Shown: positions 1 to 5,820 of the stretch, piece by piece
Layout of the letters: the number at the start of each line of letters is the position of its first letter
Position numbering within the stretch: the stretch's first letter is position 1
Source: CAYYMD01 sp964480425
Lineage (GTDB): Bacteria > Planctomycetota > Phycisphaerae > SM23-33
DNA length: 6,065 nt
NCBI GenBank assembly: GCA_964480425.1
Contig: CAYZPY010000147.1
Coordinates: 1 to 6,065 of the forward strand
Reading direction: 5' to 3'
Notes under the pieces: generated by a model
Told to the model about the DNA's origin: nothing
The model's input: only the letters and a program-made list of their open reading frames with translations
Database searches by the model: none
Translations under genes and position numbers: made by a program

Positions 1-1
1 T

Positions 2-112
2 GTCCTTCAACCACCACAGCCCCGCAAAAATCCTTACAAAGCAAATAGCTCATTGACGGGTAAATATGTTGATTTGTATAACGTGCCCTTCGATAAAGAT
101 ATGGTTTGCTGA
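2..112 (+). CDS. Possible 3' end of an upstream gene (partial, unidentified)
   Basis: This frame is open from the window edge to a TGA at 110-112 and would encode the last 36 residues of a protein starting upstream. The tail is polar, with Pro, Lys and Tyr (…GKYVDLYNVPFDKDMVC), and resembles no family I recognise. An open stretch of 36 codons can arise by chance. The other two forward frames stop at 46-48 and 54-56, and a minus-strand frame is also open from an ATG at 53 to the edge, so this is only the best of several possibilities. A promoter-like sequence (53-82) lies inside it, which would be unusual but not impossible for the end of a gene. Confidence 0.22.
   Translation, partial: VLQPPQPRKNPYKANSSLTGKYVDLYNVPFDKDMVC
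53..82 (+). promoter_or_regulatory. Sigma70-like promoter
   Basis: A -35 box TTGACG (53-58, 5 of 6 to consensus) and a -10 box TATAAC (77-82, 5 of 6) are separated by 18 bp in AT-rich DNA. Transcription would begin near 89, upstream of the small membrane ORF (GTG at 144) and of the TSUP transporter (ATG at 370), so it could drive both. This is a by-eye match. If it is real, the ATG at 66 of the small ORF lies before the transcript start and cannot be used from it. Confidence 0.4.
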
Positions 113-245
113 CATCTTAGATTTATCAGAACATCGTGACATCGTGAGCGCGGCTGTTGAAATATTTCTGATGATTATTATACCTCTGGCGGTGGGCCTG
201 GGTGTGGACTATCTCTTCGCCGCACTGCGACGGTTGAAAAAGTAG
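66..245 (+). CDS. Possible small single-helix membrane protein
   Basis: The frame encodes 59 residues from ATG 66, or 33 residues from an in-frame GTG at 144, ending in TAG at 243-245. The C-terminal half (residues 29-54) is a hydrophobic helix (EIFLMIIIPLAVGLG...) followed by a basic tail RRLKK, which fits a one-pass membrane protein with its C-terminus in the cytoplasm. The part before it (DLSEHRDIVSAAVEIF) looks amphipathic. Neither start has a strong Shine-Dalgarno site. The GTG lies in the second copy of an 8-bp tandem repeat (acatcgtg twice, 131-146) and is the start compatible with the promoter at 53-82. I do not recognise a family. Its position 124 bp before a membrane transporter gene suggests co-transcription and perhaps an accessory role, which is inference. 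It could also be non-coding. Confidence 0.35.
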   Translation: MLICITCPSIKIWFADILDLSEHRDIVSAAVEIFLMIIIPLAVGLGVDYLFAALRRLKK

Positions 246-255
246 AAAATTAGCC

Positions 256-368
256 GATTCGTTAACTTGTTGATTCGTTGACTCGTTTGCTTCCATCCCG
301 CCGGTGCATGCAGGCGTCGATACGATCGCCAATAACTAATCAACCAACGAACGAATCAACGAAACAAG
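256..368. repeat. Inverted intergenic repeat cluster
   Basis: The left part (256-289) holds repeated units of the type gttgattcgtt / gttgactcgtt. The right part (334-368) holds their reverse complements (caaccaacga, aacgaatcaac). The clearest pair is an exact 11-bp inverted match: gttgattcgtt at 269-279 and aacgaatcaac at 350-360, separated by 70 bp. The right arm ends immediately before the transporter ATG at 370, so the repeat supplies the whole leader just upstream of that start, where no good Shine-Dalgarno sequence is visible. Transcribed, the arms could pair into a long imperfect hairpin. Whether this is a dispersed repeat family or a local regulatory structure cannot be told from one window. 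Confidence 0.6.
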
Positions 369-369
369 A

Positions 370-1260
370 ATGACACCGCTGAGTGAAATACAGGCATACC
401 TCCAGGGCCCGTACCTCGTGGCCGGGCTTGCGGGTTTCGGATTGTTCATAGGCATACTGACAGGCCTGTTCGGCATAGGCGGGGGCTTTCTGGTGGTGCC
501 GCTTTTGAAACTGCTTTTCGGCATAGATTATCCGCTGGCGGTTGGCAGCAGTCTGTGTTTCACCATCGGAACCAGCGCCTCGGGGGCCACAAGGCACTTC
601 CGGATGGGCAACTTCGAAGCCAGAAGCGCAGTCGCCCTCTCCGTCGCCGCCGTTATCGCCGCCGTGGCGGGAAGCGAGTTGAACGTTTACGCCAAAAATG
701 CGCTCGGCAGCGCAGGACAGGATAATTTCACCCTTTTCATGCACGGTCTGTTCATCGTGATCCTGCTGCTCACCGCATTTGTCGTTCTTCTGGGCGCCGA
801 TCAGGTCAGGCCGCCGCGCAGCATTCTTCAGCGGCTGCGGCTGGGACCATACGTTGATCTGCCCGCTGCGGGGCTCAAGAGGGTTTCCCTGACGGGAATA
901 ATCCTGGTGGGATTGTTCATAGGCGTACTGACGGGCCTGATGGGCATCGGCGGCGGGGTTTTGTTCATGCCGCTTCTGATTGTGGTTGTGGGGCTGACGC
1001 CGCACCAGGCGGTAGGCACATCGCTGGGCGTAGTGGTGTTCGGTTCCATTTCCGGAACCGTCGCCCATGGGCTCAAAGGAAACGTCAGTTTGTGGGTGGC
1101 CATGTCGCTGCTTATCGGAAGCGTAATCGGTATTCAAATCGGCGCCTGGATTTGCCAGAAACTCCACGGGGCGCGCCTGAGGCGGTATTTCGCCCTGATG
1201 GTGCTGATGCTGGTGGTTTACATAGCGGTGGATTTTGTGCTAAAGCTCACCGGGTTCTGA
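370..1260 (+). CDS. TSUP family (TauE/SafE-type) sulfite/anion exporter
   Basis: A complete 296-residue inner-membrane protein of the TSUP (DUF81, TauE/SafE) family, whose characterised members export or import sulfite, sulfoacetate, thiosulfate and other small organic or sulfur anions. It shows the family's two-fold internal repeat. Residues 24-62 (GLFIGILTGLFGIGGGF..., ending in AVGSSL) match residues 181-219 (GLFIGVLTGLMGIGGGV..., ending in AVGTSL). Each half also has an H...GN motif, H76-N81 and H233-N238. About eight hydrophobic segments are visible, with a polar loop at roughly 142-172 between the halves. Length is normal for the family. An in-frame TAA at 337-339 limits the start; ATG 370 is the first ATG after it, but it has only a weak ribosome site and sits against the repeat cluster. 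The substrate cannot be inferred, since no sulfur-metabolism gene lies nearby. The signalling genes downstream are separated by 204 bp and are probably a different unit. Confidence 0.93.
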   Translation: MTPLSEIQAYLQGPYLVAGLAGFGLFIGILTGLFGIGGGFLVVPLLKLLFGIDYPLAVGSSLCFTIGTSASGATRHFRMGNFEARSAVALSVAAVIAAVAGSELNVYAKNALGSAGQDNFTLFMHGLFIVILLLTAFVVLLGADQVRPPRSILQRLRLGPYVDLPAAGLKRVSLTGIILVGLFIGVLTGLMGIGGGVLFMPLLIVVVGLTPHQAVGTSLGVVVFGSISGTVAHGLKGNVSLWVAMSLLIGSVIGIQIGAWICQKLHGARLRRYFALMVLMLVVYIAVDFVLKLTGF

Positions 1261-1274
1261 GATTTTAGGTCGCC

Positions 1275-1305
1275 GTAAAAACGAATTTCGCAAGGGGTTT
1301 TTTAC
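1275..1305 (+). terminator. Weak candidate terminator after the transporter gene
   Basis: The sequence gtaaaaa (1275-1281) can pair with tttttac (1299-1305) around a 17-nt loop, and a run of six T lies at 1298-1303. The stem is AT-only apart from its base and the T run is inside the stem rather than after it, so this is a poor match to an intrinsic terminator. Its place, 15 bp after the transporter stop codon, is the main argument for it. Confidence 0.2.
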
Positions 1306-1312
1306 AAAGGTT

Positions 1313-1325
1313 CCGCGCGGCGCGG
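1313..1325. repeat. 13-bp GC palindrome
   Basis: ccgcgc and gcgcgg surround a single central g. The arms are perfect but leave no loop for an RNA hairpin without opening base pairs, so a DNA-binding site or chance in GC-rich sequence is more likely. It lies in the gap between the transporter and the kinase gene. Confidence 0.3.
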
Positions 1326-1341
1326 GCAATCGCTACTCAAG

Positions 1342-1459
1342 GCCCAACTCTATTGCGACGACCTAATAAGCGAGGCGTTTTTATGCGCCTTTTACGCCTG
1401 CCTGCCCAGTCCGGGCAGGATAAGCGGGCAAGGGTCGGGGCGTCGCATAGTTGCAGGGC
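1342..1459 (+). promoter_or_regulatory. Structured 5' leader of the histidine kinase gene
   Basis: The left arm at 1342-1363 (gccc, then caactctattgcgacg) pairs imperfectly with the right arm at 1438-1459 (cgtcgcatagttg, then gggc), closing a domain of about 118 nt that ends five bases before the kinase ATG. Inside it are a perfect 7-bp hairpin with a 5-nt loop (cctgccc 1401-1407 with gggcagg 1413-1419) and a 5-bp hairpin (aggcg 1373-1377 with cgcct 1386-1390). The segment aggcgt (1373-1378) could instead pair with acgcct (1394-1399), an alternative fold. The purine stretch caggg (1454-1458), the likely ribosome site, lies in the closing stem, so folding could hide it. I do not recognise a known riboswitch class, and I saw no match to the cyclic di-GMP riboswitch core. 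Confidence 0.4.
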
Positions 1460-1464
1460 TAAGG

Positions 1465-4400
1465 ATGCGGCATAAAAACTCTCTGAATTCCGTATGGCGC
1501 CGCCCCGTCGGTGTCGTTCGCACGATGTGTGCCGGACACCTGTTCCGCCGGGGTTTTCTTCCTCTGATATTGCCACTCCTGTTGGCGACACAGGCGCACG
1601 CAAACCAGACAAACGGCATTTCCGTCGGCAGCGGCGGCACCGCCGCAATAGGCGGCTTCCTCCAGCAGAACTGGCCATGGTTACTCAGCAAAGCACTTCT
1701 GGTGATAGTCGTAGTATCCGTCACGTATTACCTGGTGCGTCTGAATATAAAATACCGCCGCGCCCTGACCAAACAGTCGCGTGAAATATACGCACGACGG
1801 AAAATCCAAAAAAAGTTAAGAAAATCCCAGCGCGACAAGAAACTCATCCTCGAAAACATAGCCGAAATGGTGAATTTCAACGATTGCGACATGGTCGTTC
1901 AGTGCGTGAATTCACGTGGCTGCGAAGTTGTGGGAAAGACTCCCGAGCAAATAGTCGGCCACCACTGCTACGAAATATGGGGCGGCAGGGACACACTCTG
2001 TCCTGATTGTCCGGTCAAAGAGGCGATGGAAACCGACAGGCAGTGCTCGCGGGAGAGGGAAACCCCGGACGGTAAAATGTGGCTCGTCACCGGAACCCCC
2101 GTATGGGATTATAACGGCGAAATCATAGGCGCCTTCAAGACGACCATAGACATAACCGAGCACAAGCGCACGGAAGCCGAACTTATGCGATTCAGGATCG
2201 CGATAGACAGTTCCGCCGACGCGGTGGGAATGTCCACGCCCCACGGCGTACATTTCTACCAGAACGCCAGTTTCTGCGAACTTTTCGGATACTCCTCGGC
2301 GCAGGAGCTCTTGGCCGCAGGCGGCGGACCGGCGCTCTACGAAGACCGCAAGGTGGCCAAGGAAGTGTTCGACACCATCATGGGCAGCGGTCAATGGGAA
2401 GGCGAAGTGAACATGAAGGCCAAGGACGGTAGGCGCCTCACCGTCCTGCTCCGGGCCGGGTCGGTTACCGATGATGACGGAAAGATTCTGGCAGTTATCG
2501 GCGTGCACACCGACATTACCGAACGCAAAGAAGCCGAGGAGAAAATCCGCCGCAGTGAGGCGAAATTCAGGGACATGGTCAATCTCATGCCGCAGAGTTA
2601 CGCCGAGTTCGACCTGGACGGCAAATACAACTACGTGAACCAGGTGGGGCTGGATATGTTCGGATACGAGGAAACGGATTACAAATCCGGCGTGAATATC
2701 ATGGATGTTATTGCTCCGGAAGACCATGATAAGGTGCAGGCCAACATCCGCAAACGTCTCCAGGGCCACACGCACACGCCTAACGAATACACTATGGTCC
2801 GCAGGGACGGCAGCCGATTCCCCGCCCTGGCCTACAGCACGCCGATTATGCGGGACGGCAAACCGGTCGGGCTGCGGTCCGTCATTGTCGACATCACGGA
2901 CCGCAAGCGGGCCGAACAGGAGCGTAAGCGTCTGCTGCAACGACTACAGTCGATCATGGACAACGTCCCGGCCTACGTATTCCTCAAGGACCGCCGGGGA
3001 CTGTACACTGCCGTCAACAAGGTCTACATGCAACTTCTTCCGCCGGAGGTTTCCGACCCCGTCGGGCACCACGACAGCGACTTCTTCCCCCCACGGCTGG
3101 CTGAAAAATTCAAAAATGAGGACAGCAAGGTCATGGAGGACGGACGCATCGTCACCAAGACCGAGCCGATACCACTGCGGGACGGGCGAACCATACACGC
3201 AGCCGTGAGACTGGTCCCGGTGCGAAACGACAGGGGCCTGGTCACGGGCATGGTCGGCGTGGCTATGGACATAACAAAGCAGAAACGCATCGAACGGGAA
3301 ATGCAGGAAGCCAAGGAACAGGCCGAGGAGACCAACAAGACAAAGGGCGAGTTCCTGGCCAACATGTCGCATGAGATACGCACGCCGATGACGGCGATTC
3401 TCGGCTTTGCAGAGCAGTTGCGGGACTCCCACCTGTCCGTCAGCGACAGGCAGAACTACCTGGCCGTTATCCAGCGCAACGGAGAGCACCTGCTGGACCT
3501 TATAAACGACGTGCTGGACCTCTCGAAAATCGAGGCCGGACGTATGACCGTCGAAAAGACCCCCACGAACATACCTTCGATATTGTCCGACGTGGCCAGC
3601 ATGATGCGCATCCGCGCCGAGGATAAGGAGATTTCGTTCTCGGTGGAATACGAAAGCGAACTGCCCGAGACGATAGAGACCGACCCGTCGCGCCTGAGGC
3701 AGGCGCTGGTGAACCTGGCCGGCAACGCCGTTAAATTCACCGAAACCGGAAGCGTGCGGATTGCCGTTGAATTCCTCCCGGAGAGGTTTAACGGCGCCCC
3801 GGCAGTGGAGTTCCGCGTTATGGACACCGGCATCGGCATACCCAAACAAAAGTTGCGATCACTCTACGAGCCGTTCGTCCAGGCCGATGCGTCAACCTCG
3901 CGCAAATACGGGGGCACCGGGCTGGGACTGGCGATAACCCGCCACATCGCAGAACTGCTGGACGGCGATTTGTCCGTCGCCAGCATCGAGGGCAAGGGCA
4001 GCACATTTACGCTGACCATTCCCACCGGTCCGCTGGAAGGCGTTGATATGCTCGACGAGCCGGGCGAGGCCCTCAACGGCGACCGTGAGCACGCCGAAAA
4101 TCCGCACGGTGCGTCAAAGCCACTGAAGGGCATGAAGATTCTCCTGGCCGAGGACGGGCCGGACAACCAGTTGCTCATCAAGACCGTGCTCAAAAATAAA
4201 GCAGGCGCCCACGTCGAGGTGGCACCCAACGGCATCCAGGCCCTCGAAAAGGTAAAACAGGCCGGCGCCTTCGACCTGATCCTCATGGACATGCAGATGC
4301 CCCGCATGGACGGATACCAGGCCACGCGAGAACTAAGGCGCCGGGGTTACAAACACCCCATCCTTGCATTGACCGCGCACGCCATGGAGGGCGACAAACA

Positions 4401-4899
4401 AAAGAGCCGTGCCGCCGGATGCGACGATCACGTATCAAAACCGATACGCGGGAGCGAACTGATAGAGGCGATTATGAATCAAATAAAGAAAGTGAAAAAG
4501 TCGAAAAAGACCCCCGATCGAAAAATCTCATCCAAGTGCGCCCGAAAAACCAAAACGGACGCAAAGGCGCCCATCCGCTCGGCATTCTCCGACGATCCCG
4601 ACATGGCCGACATCGTCAAACAGTTCGTCGCCGGACTGGCGGACAGGGTAAAGGATATGAAAGACGCGCTGGACCACAATGATTATCAGACGTTAAACCG
4701 CTGCGCGCACCAGATGAAGGGCGCCGGGGGAAGTTACGGATATCCCCCGTTGAGCGAACAGGCCGAAAAACTCCAGCAGTCCGCCGACAAGCAGGACGCC
4801 GAGGGCGCGCGCCTCCGGCTCAACGAGCTGGACAATCTGTGCAAGAGAATAATCACCGGATGCGATGCAAAAGCGGCCTGCGGCAGGAGCAAGCCATGA
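1465..4899 (+). CDS. Hybrid sensor histidine kinase (4 PAS, HisKA, HATPase_c, REC, Hpt)
   Basis: A 1144-residue membrane-anchored phosphorelay kinase. Residues 21-46 look like a signal peptide (FRRG, then a Leu-rich core, cleavage near AHA-N47). A second hydrophobic segment at about 72-91 leaves only about 24 residues outside the membrane, so sensing probably occurs in the cytoplasm. A basic helical linker (95-130) leads to PAS1 (about 131-233, with cysteines 168, 179 and 182), PAS2 (240-355), PAS3 (363-480) and PAS4 (490-607). HisKA follows with SHEIRTPM, phospho-acceptor H636. HATPase_c has N-box N754, G1 DTGIGIP (787-793), F-box around F804 and G2 GGTGLGL (816-822). The receiver (889-1005) has E896/D897, phospho-acceptor D942, T970 and K992. 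The Hpt domain (about 1035-1130) has H1082 in AHQMKG. All catalytic residues are present. ATG 1465 has caggg six bases upstream. An in-frame ATG at 1525 (Met21) would begin right at the signal peptide but lacks a ribosome site. The stop overlaps the start of the diguanylate cyclase, its likely partner. The signal sensed is unknown. Confidence 0.95.
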   Translation: MRHKNSLNSVWRRPVGVVRTMCAGHLFRRGFLPLILPLLLATQAHANQTNGISVGSGGTAAIGGFLQQNWPWLLSKALLVIVVVSVTYYLVRLNIKYRRALTKQSREIYARRKIQKKLRKSQRDKKLILENIAEMVNFNDCDMVVQCVNSRGCEVVGKTPEQIVGHHCYEIWGGRDTLCPDCPVKEAMETDRQCSRERETPDGKMWLVTGTPVWDYNGEIIGAFKTTIDITEHKRTEAELMRFRIAIDSSADAVGMSTPHGVHFYQNASFCELFGYSSAQELLAAGGGPALYEDRKVAKEVFDTIMGSGQWEGEVNMKAKDGRRLTVLLRAGSVTDDDGKILAVIGVHTDITERKEAEEKIRRSEAKFRDMVNLMPQSYAEFDLDGKYNYVNQVGLDMFGYEETDYKSGVNIMDVIAPEDHDKVQANIRKRLQGHTHTPNEYTMVRRDGSRFPALAYSTPIMRDGKPVGLRSVIVDITDRKRAEQERKRLLQRLQSIMDNVPAYVFLKDRRGLYTAVNKVYMQLLPPEVSDPVGHHDSDFFPPRLAEKFKNEDSKVMEDGRIVTKTEPIPLRDGRTIHAAVRLVPVRNDRGLVTGMVGVAMDITKQKRIEREMQEAKEQAEETNKTKGEFLANMSHEIRTPMTAILGFAEQLRDSHLSVSDRQNYLAVIQRNGEHLLDLINDVLDLSKIEAGRMTVEKTPTNIPSILSDVASMMRIRAEDKEISFSVEYESELPETIETDPSRLRQALVNLAGNAVKFTETGSVRIAVEFLPERFNGAPAVEFRVMDTGIGIPKQKLRSLYEPFVQADASTSRKYGGTGLGLAITRHIAELLDGDLSVASIEGKGSTFTLTIPTGPLEGVDMLDEPGEALNGDREHAENPHGASKPLKGMKILLAEDGPDNQLLIKTVLKNKAGAHVEVAPNGIQALEKVKQAGAFDLILMDMQMPRMDGYQATRELRRRGYKHPILALTAHAMEGDKQKSRAAGCDDHVSKPIRGSELIEAIMNQIKKVKKSKKTPDRKISSKCARKTKTDAKAPIRSAFSDDPDMADIVKQFVAGLADRVKDMKDALDHNDYQTLNRCAHQMKGAGGSYGYPPLSEQAEKLQQSADKQDAEGARLRLNELDNLCKRIITGCDAKAACGRSKP
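4882..4898 (+). promoter_or_regulatory. Ribosome-binding site and ATGA start-stop overlap of the cyclase gene
   Basis: ggcaggag at 4882-4889 sits seven bases before ATG 4896-4898. That ATG shares bases with the kinase stop TGA at 4897-4899. This settles the cyclase start at 4896 rather than the upstream in-frame start at 4839, because translation from 4896 begins exactly at the conserved receiver strand (MKVLIVDDS). The overlap implies translational coupling. Confidence 0.8.
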
Positions 4900-5792
4900 A
4901 GGTATTAATCGTGGATGACAGTCCCGCTACCCTGCGGGTCGCCAGGGCCCGGCTGAAAAAGGAGCGCTTGGATATCGTCTGCGCATCCAGCGGGAGAAAG
5001 GGTCTGCAAATCGCCAAAATAGAGGCGCCGGACCTTGTCATGCTCGACATTGACATGCCGGGCATGTCCGGTTTCGACCTCTGCCGCAAACTAAAGTCCG
5101 ACCCGCAGACCAACCTTATCCCAGTGATATTCCTTTCCGGCTCGACCAGCGCCGACGACAAGGTCAAAGGGCTCGACCTGGGCGCTATTGACTACGTAAC
5201 CAAGCCGTTCGACCCGTTCGAGCTTCGTGCACGCGTGCGCGCGGCGCTGCGCACGAAGCGCCTTCAGGACATGTTGGCCGCCGAGGCGAGCATAGACCCC
5301 CTGACAGGGCTTGCCAACCGCAGGGCGTTCGATAATCGCCTCAACGAGGAATGGGCGCGGCGAAGCAGGCACGGAAGCGACCTGGCGCTGATAATGGCCG
5401 ACATCGACCTGTTCAAGGACGTTAACGACACCTACGGGCACGGCGTCGGCGACGTCGTACTGCATCACGTGGCCGATATTCTGCGGGCCGAATGCCGAAA
5501 GTACGACACGCCCGCAAGGTACGGGGGCGAAGAATTCGCCGTGATATGCGCCAAGGAAAACGCCGAGGGCGCAGCCGCACTAGCACAGCGACTGCGCGAA
5601 ATGTTGAAAAAAATCCCCTGCAACACCGACAAGGGAATGATTGAGATCACCATGAGTTTCGGTATCGCCGACGCCTTAATGTGCGATTCGCCCAAGGCGC
5701 TGGTGGAATCCGCCGACAAGGCCGTCTACGCCGCCAAGGAAGCGGGTAGAAACCGCGTGGAAGTCGCCTGTTACTCAGTTTCAGTCGCCTGA
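4896..5792 (+). CDS. Response regulator diguanylate cyclase (REC-GGDEF)
   Basis: A 298-residue cytoplasmic response regulator that should make cyclic di-GMP from two GTP when phosphorylated. The receiver domain (1-118) has the acidic pair D7/D8, phospho-acceptor D51 (MLDIDMPG), S81 at the switch position and K103 (VTKPFDP). A short helix (about 119-131) joins it to the GGDEF domain, which begins at DPLTGLANRRAF (134-145). Metal- and substrate-binding residues are visible: D169, N178 and D187 in the segment from MADIDLFKDVND to GVGD, and the active-site loop GGEEF at 210-214. R201xxD204, six residues before the loop, matches the allosteric product-inhibition I-site, in the same arrangement as in PleD. 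The C-terminus has the usual SFGIA and ADKAVYAAKEAGRN blocks. It resembles PleD but with one receiver instead of two. Translational overlap with the hybrid kinase makes that kinase its probable phosphodonor, through Hpt H1082. No effector or phosphodiesterase domain is present in the window. Confidence 0.95.
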   Translation: MKVLIVDDSPATLRVARARLKKERLDIVCASSGRKGLQIAKIEAPDLVMLDIDMPGMSGFDLCRKLKSDPQTNLIPVIFLSGSTSADDKVKGLDLGAIDYVTKPFDPFELRARVRAALRTKRLQDMLAAEASIDPLTGLANRRAFDNRLNEEWARRSRHGSDLALIMADIDLFKDVNDTYGHGVGDVVLHHVADILRAECRKYDTPARYGGEEFAVICAKENAEGAAALAQRLREMLKKIPCNTDKGMIEITMSFGIADALMCDSPKALVESADKAVYAAKEAGRNRVEVACYSVSVA

Positions 5793-5809
5793 GGCACCCG
5801 TCATCAGGC
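5787..5809. terminator. Hairpin at the end of the cyclase gene
   Basis: gcctga (5787-5792, including the stop codon) pairs with tcaggc (5804-5809) around an 11-nt loop. No T run follows on either strand, so it is not a classical intrinsic terminator. It lies between the cyclase stop and the end of a possible convergent gene at 5821, where a bidirectional terminator would be expected. Confidence 0.3.
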
Positions 5810-5820
5810 AGGTATAATAA

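Noticed and set aside
1..53. Minus-strand ATG at 53 open to the left edge (MSYLLCKDFCGAVVVEG)
   Set aside because: Seventeen codons are too few to judge, the ribosome site is weak, and the forward frame 2-112 competes for the same bases.
126..332. 68-residue minus-strand frame containing NESTNQQVNES
   Set aside because: The Asn/Ser/Thr/Gln pattern is the translation of the intergenic inverted repeat units, not a protein signal.
256..368. CRISPR array
   Set aside because: The units are short, imperfect, on both strands and lack regular spacers.
340..1167. 275-residue minus-strand frame opposite the transporter gene
   Set aside because: It is polar, rich in Gln, His and Arg, and low in hydrophobic residues, and it lies wholly opposite a clear TSUP gene. 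It is the usual shadow of a GC-rich gene.
1261..1464. Cyclic di-GMP riboswitch upstream of the kinase-cyclase operon
   Set aside because: It would fit the biology, but I could not find the conserved core of either known class in this gap.
1912..3849. Two long minus-strand frames (342 and 301 residues) opposite the kinase gene
   Set aside because: Both lie opposite PAS, HisKA and HATPase codons with intact motifs on the plus strand. They show no recognisable domain and no separate ribosome site. Third-position GC bias explains the lack of stops.
4839..4895. N-terminal extension of the cyclase from 4839
   Set aside because: The extra 19 residues overlap the kinase Hpt-end codons. The receiver fold starts at the ATG at 4896, which has a good ribosome site.
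5811..5820. TATAAT at 5813-5818 as a forward promoter
   Set aside because: No acceptable -35 box lies 16 to 18 bp upstream, and no plus-strand gene follows in the window.
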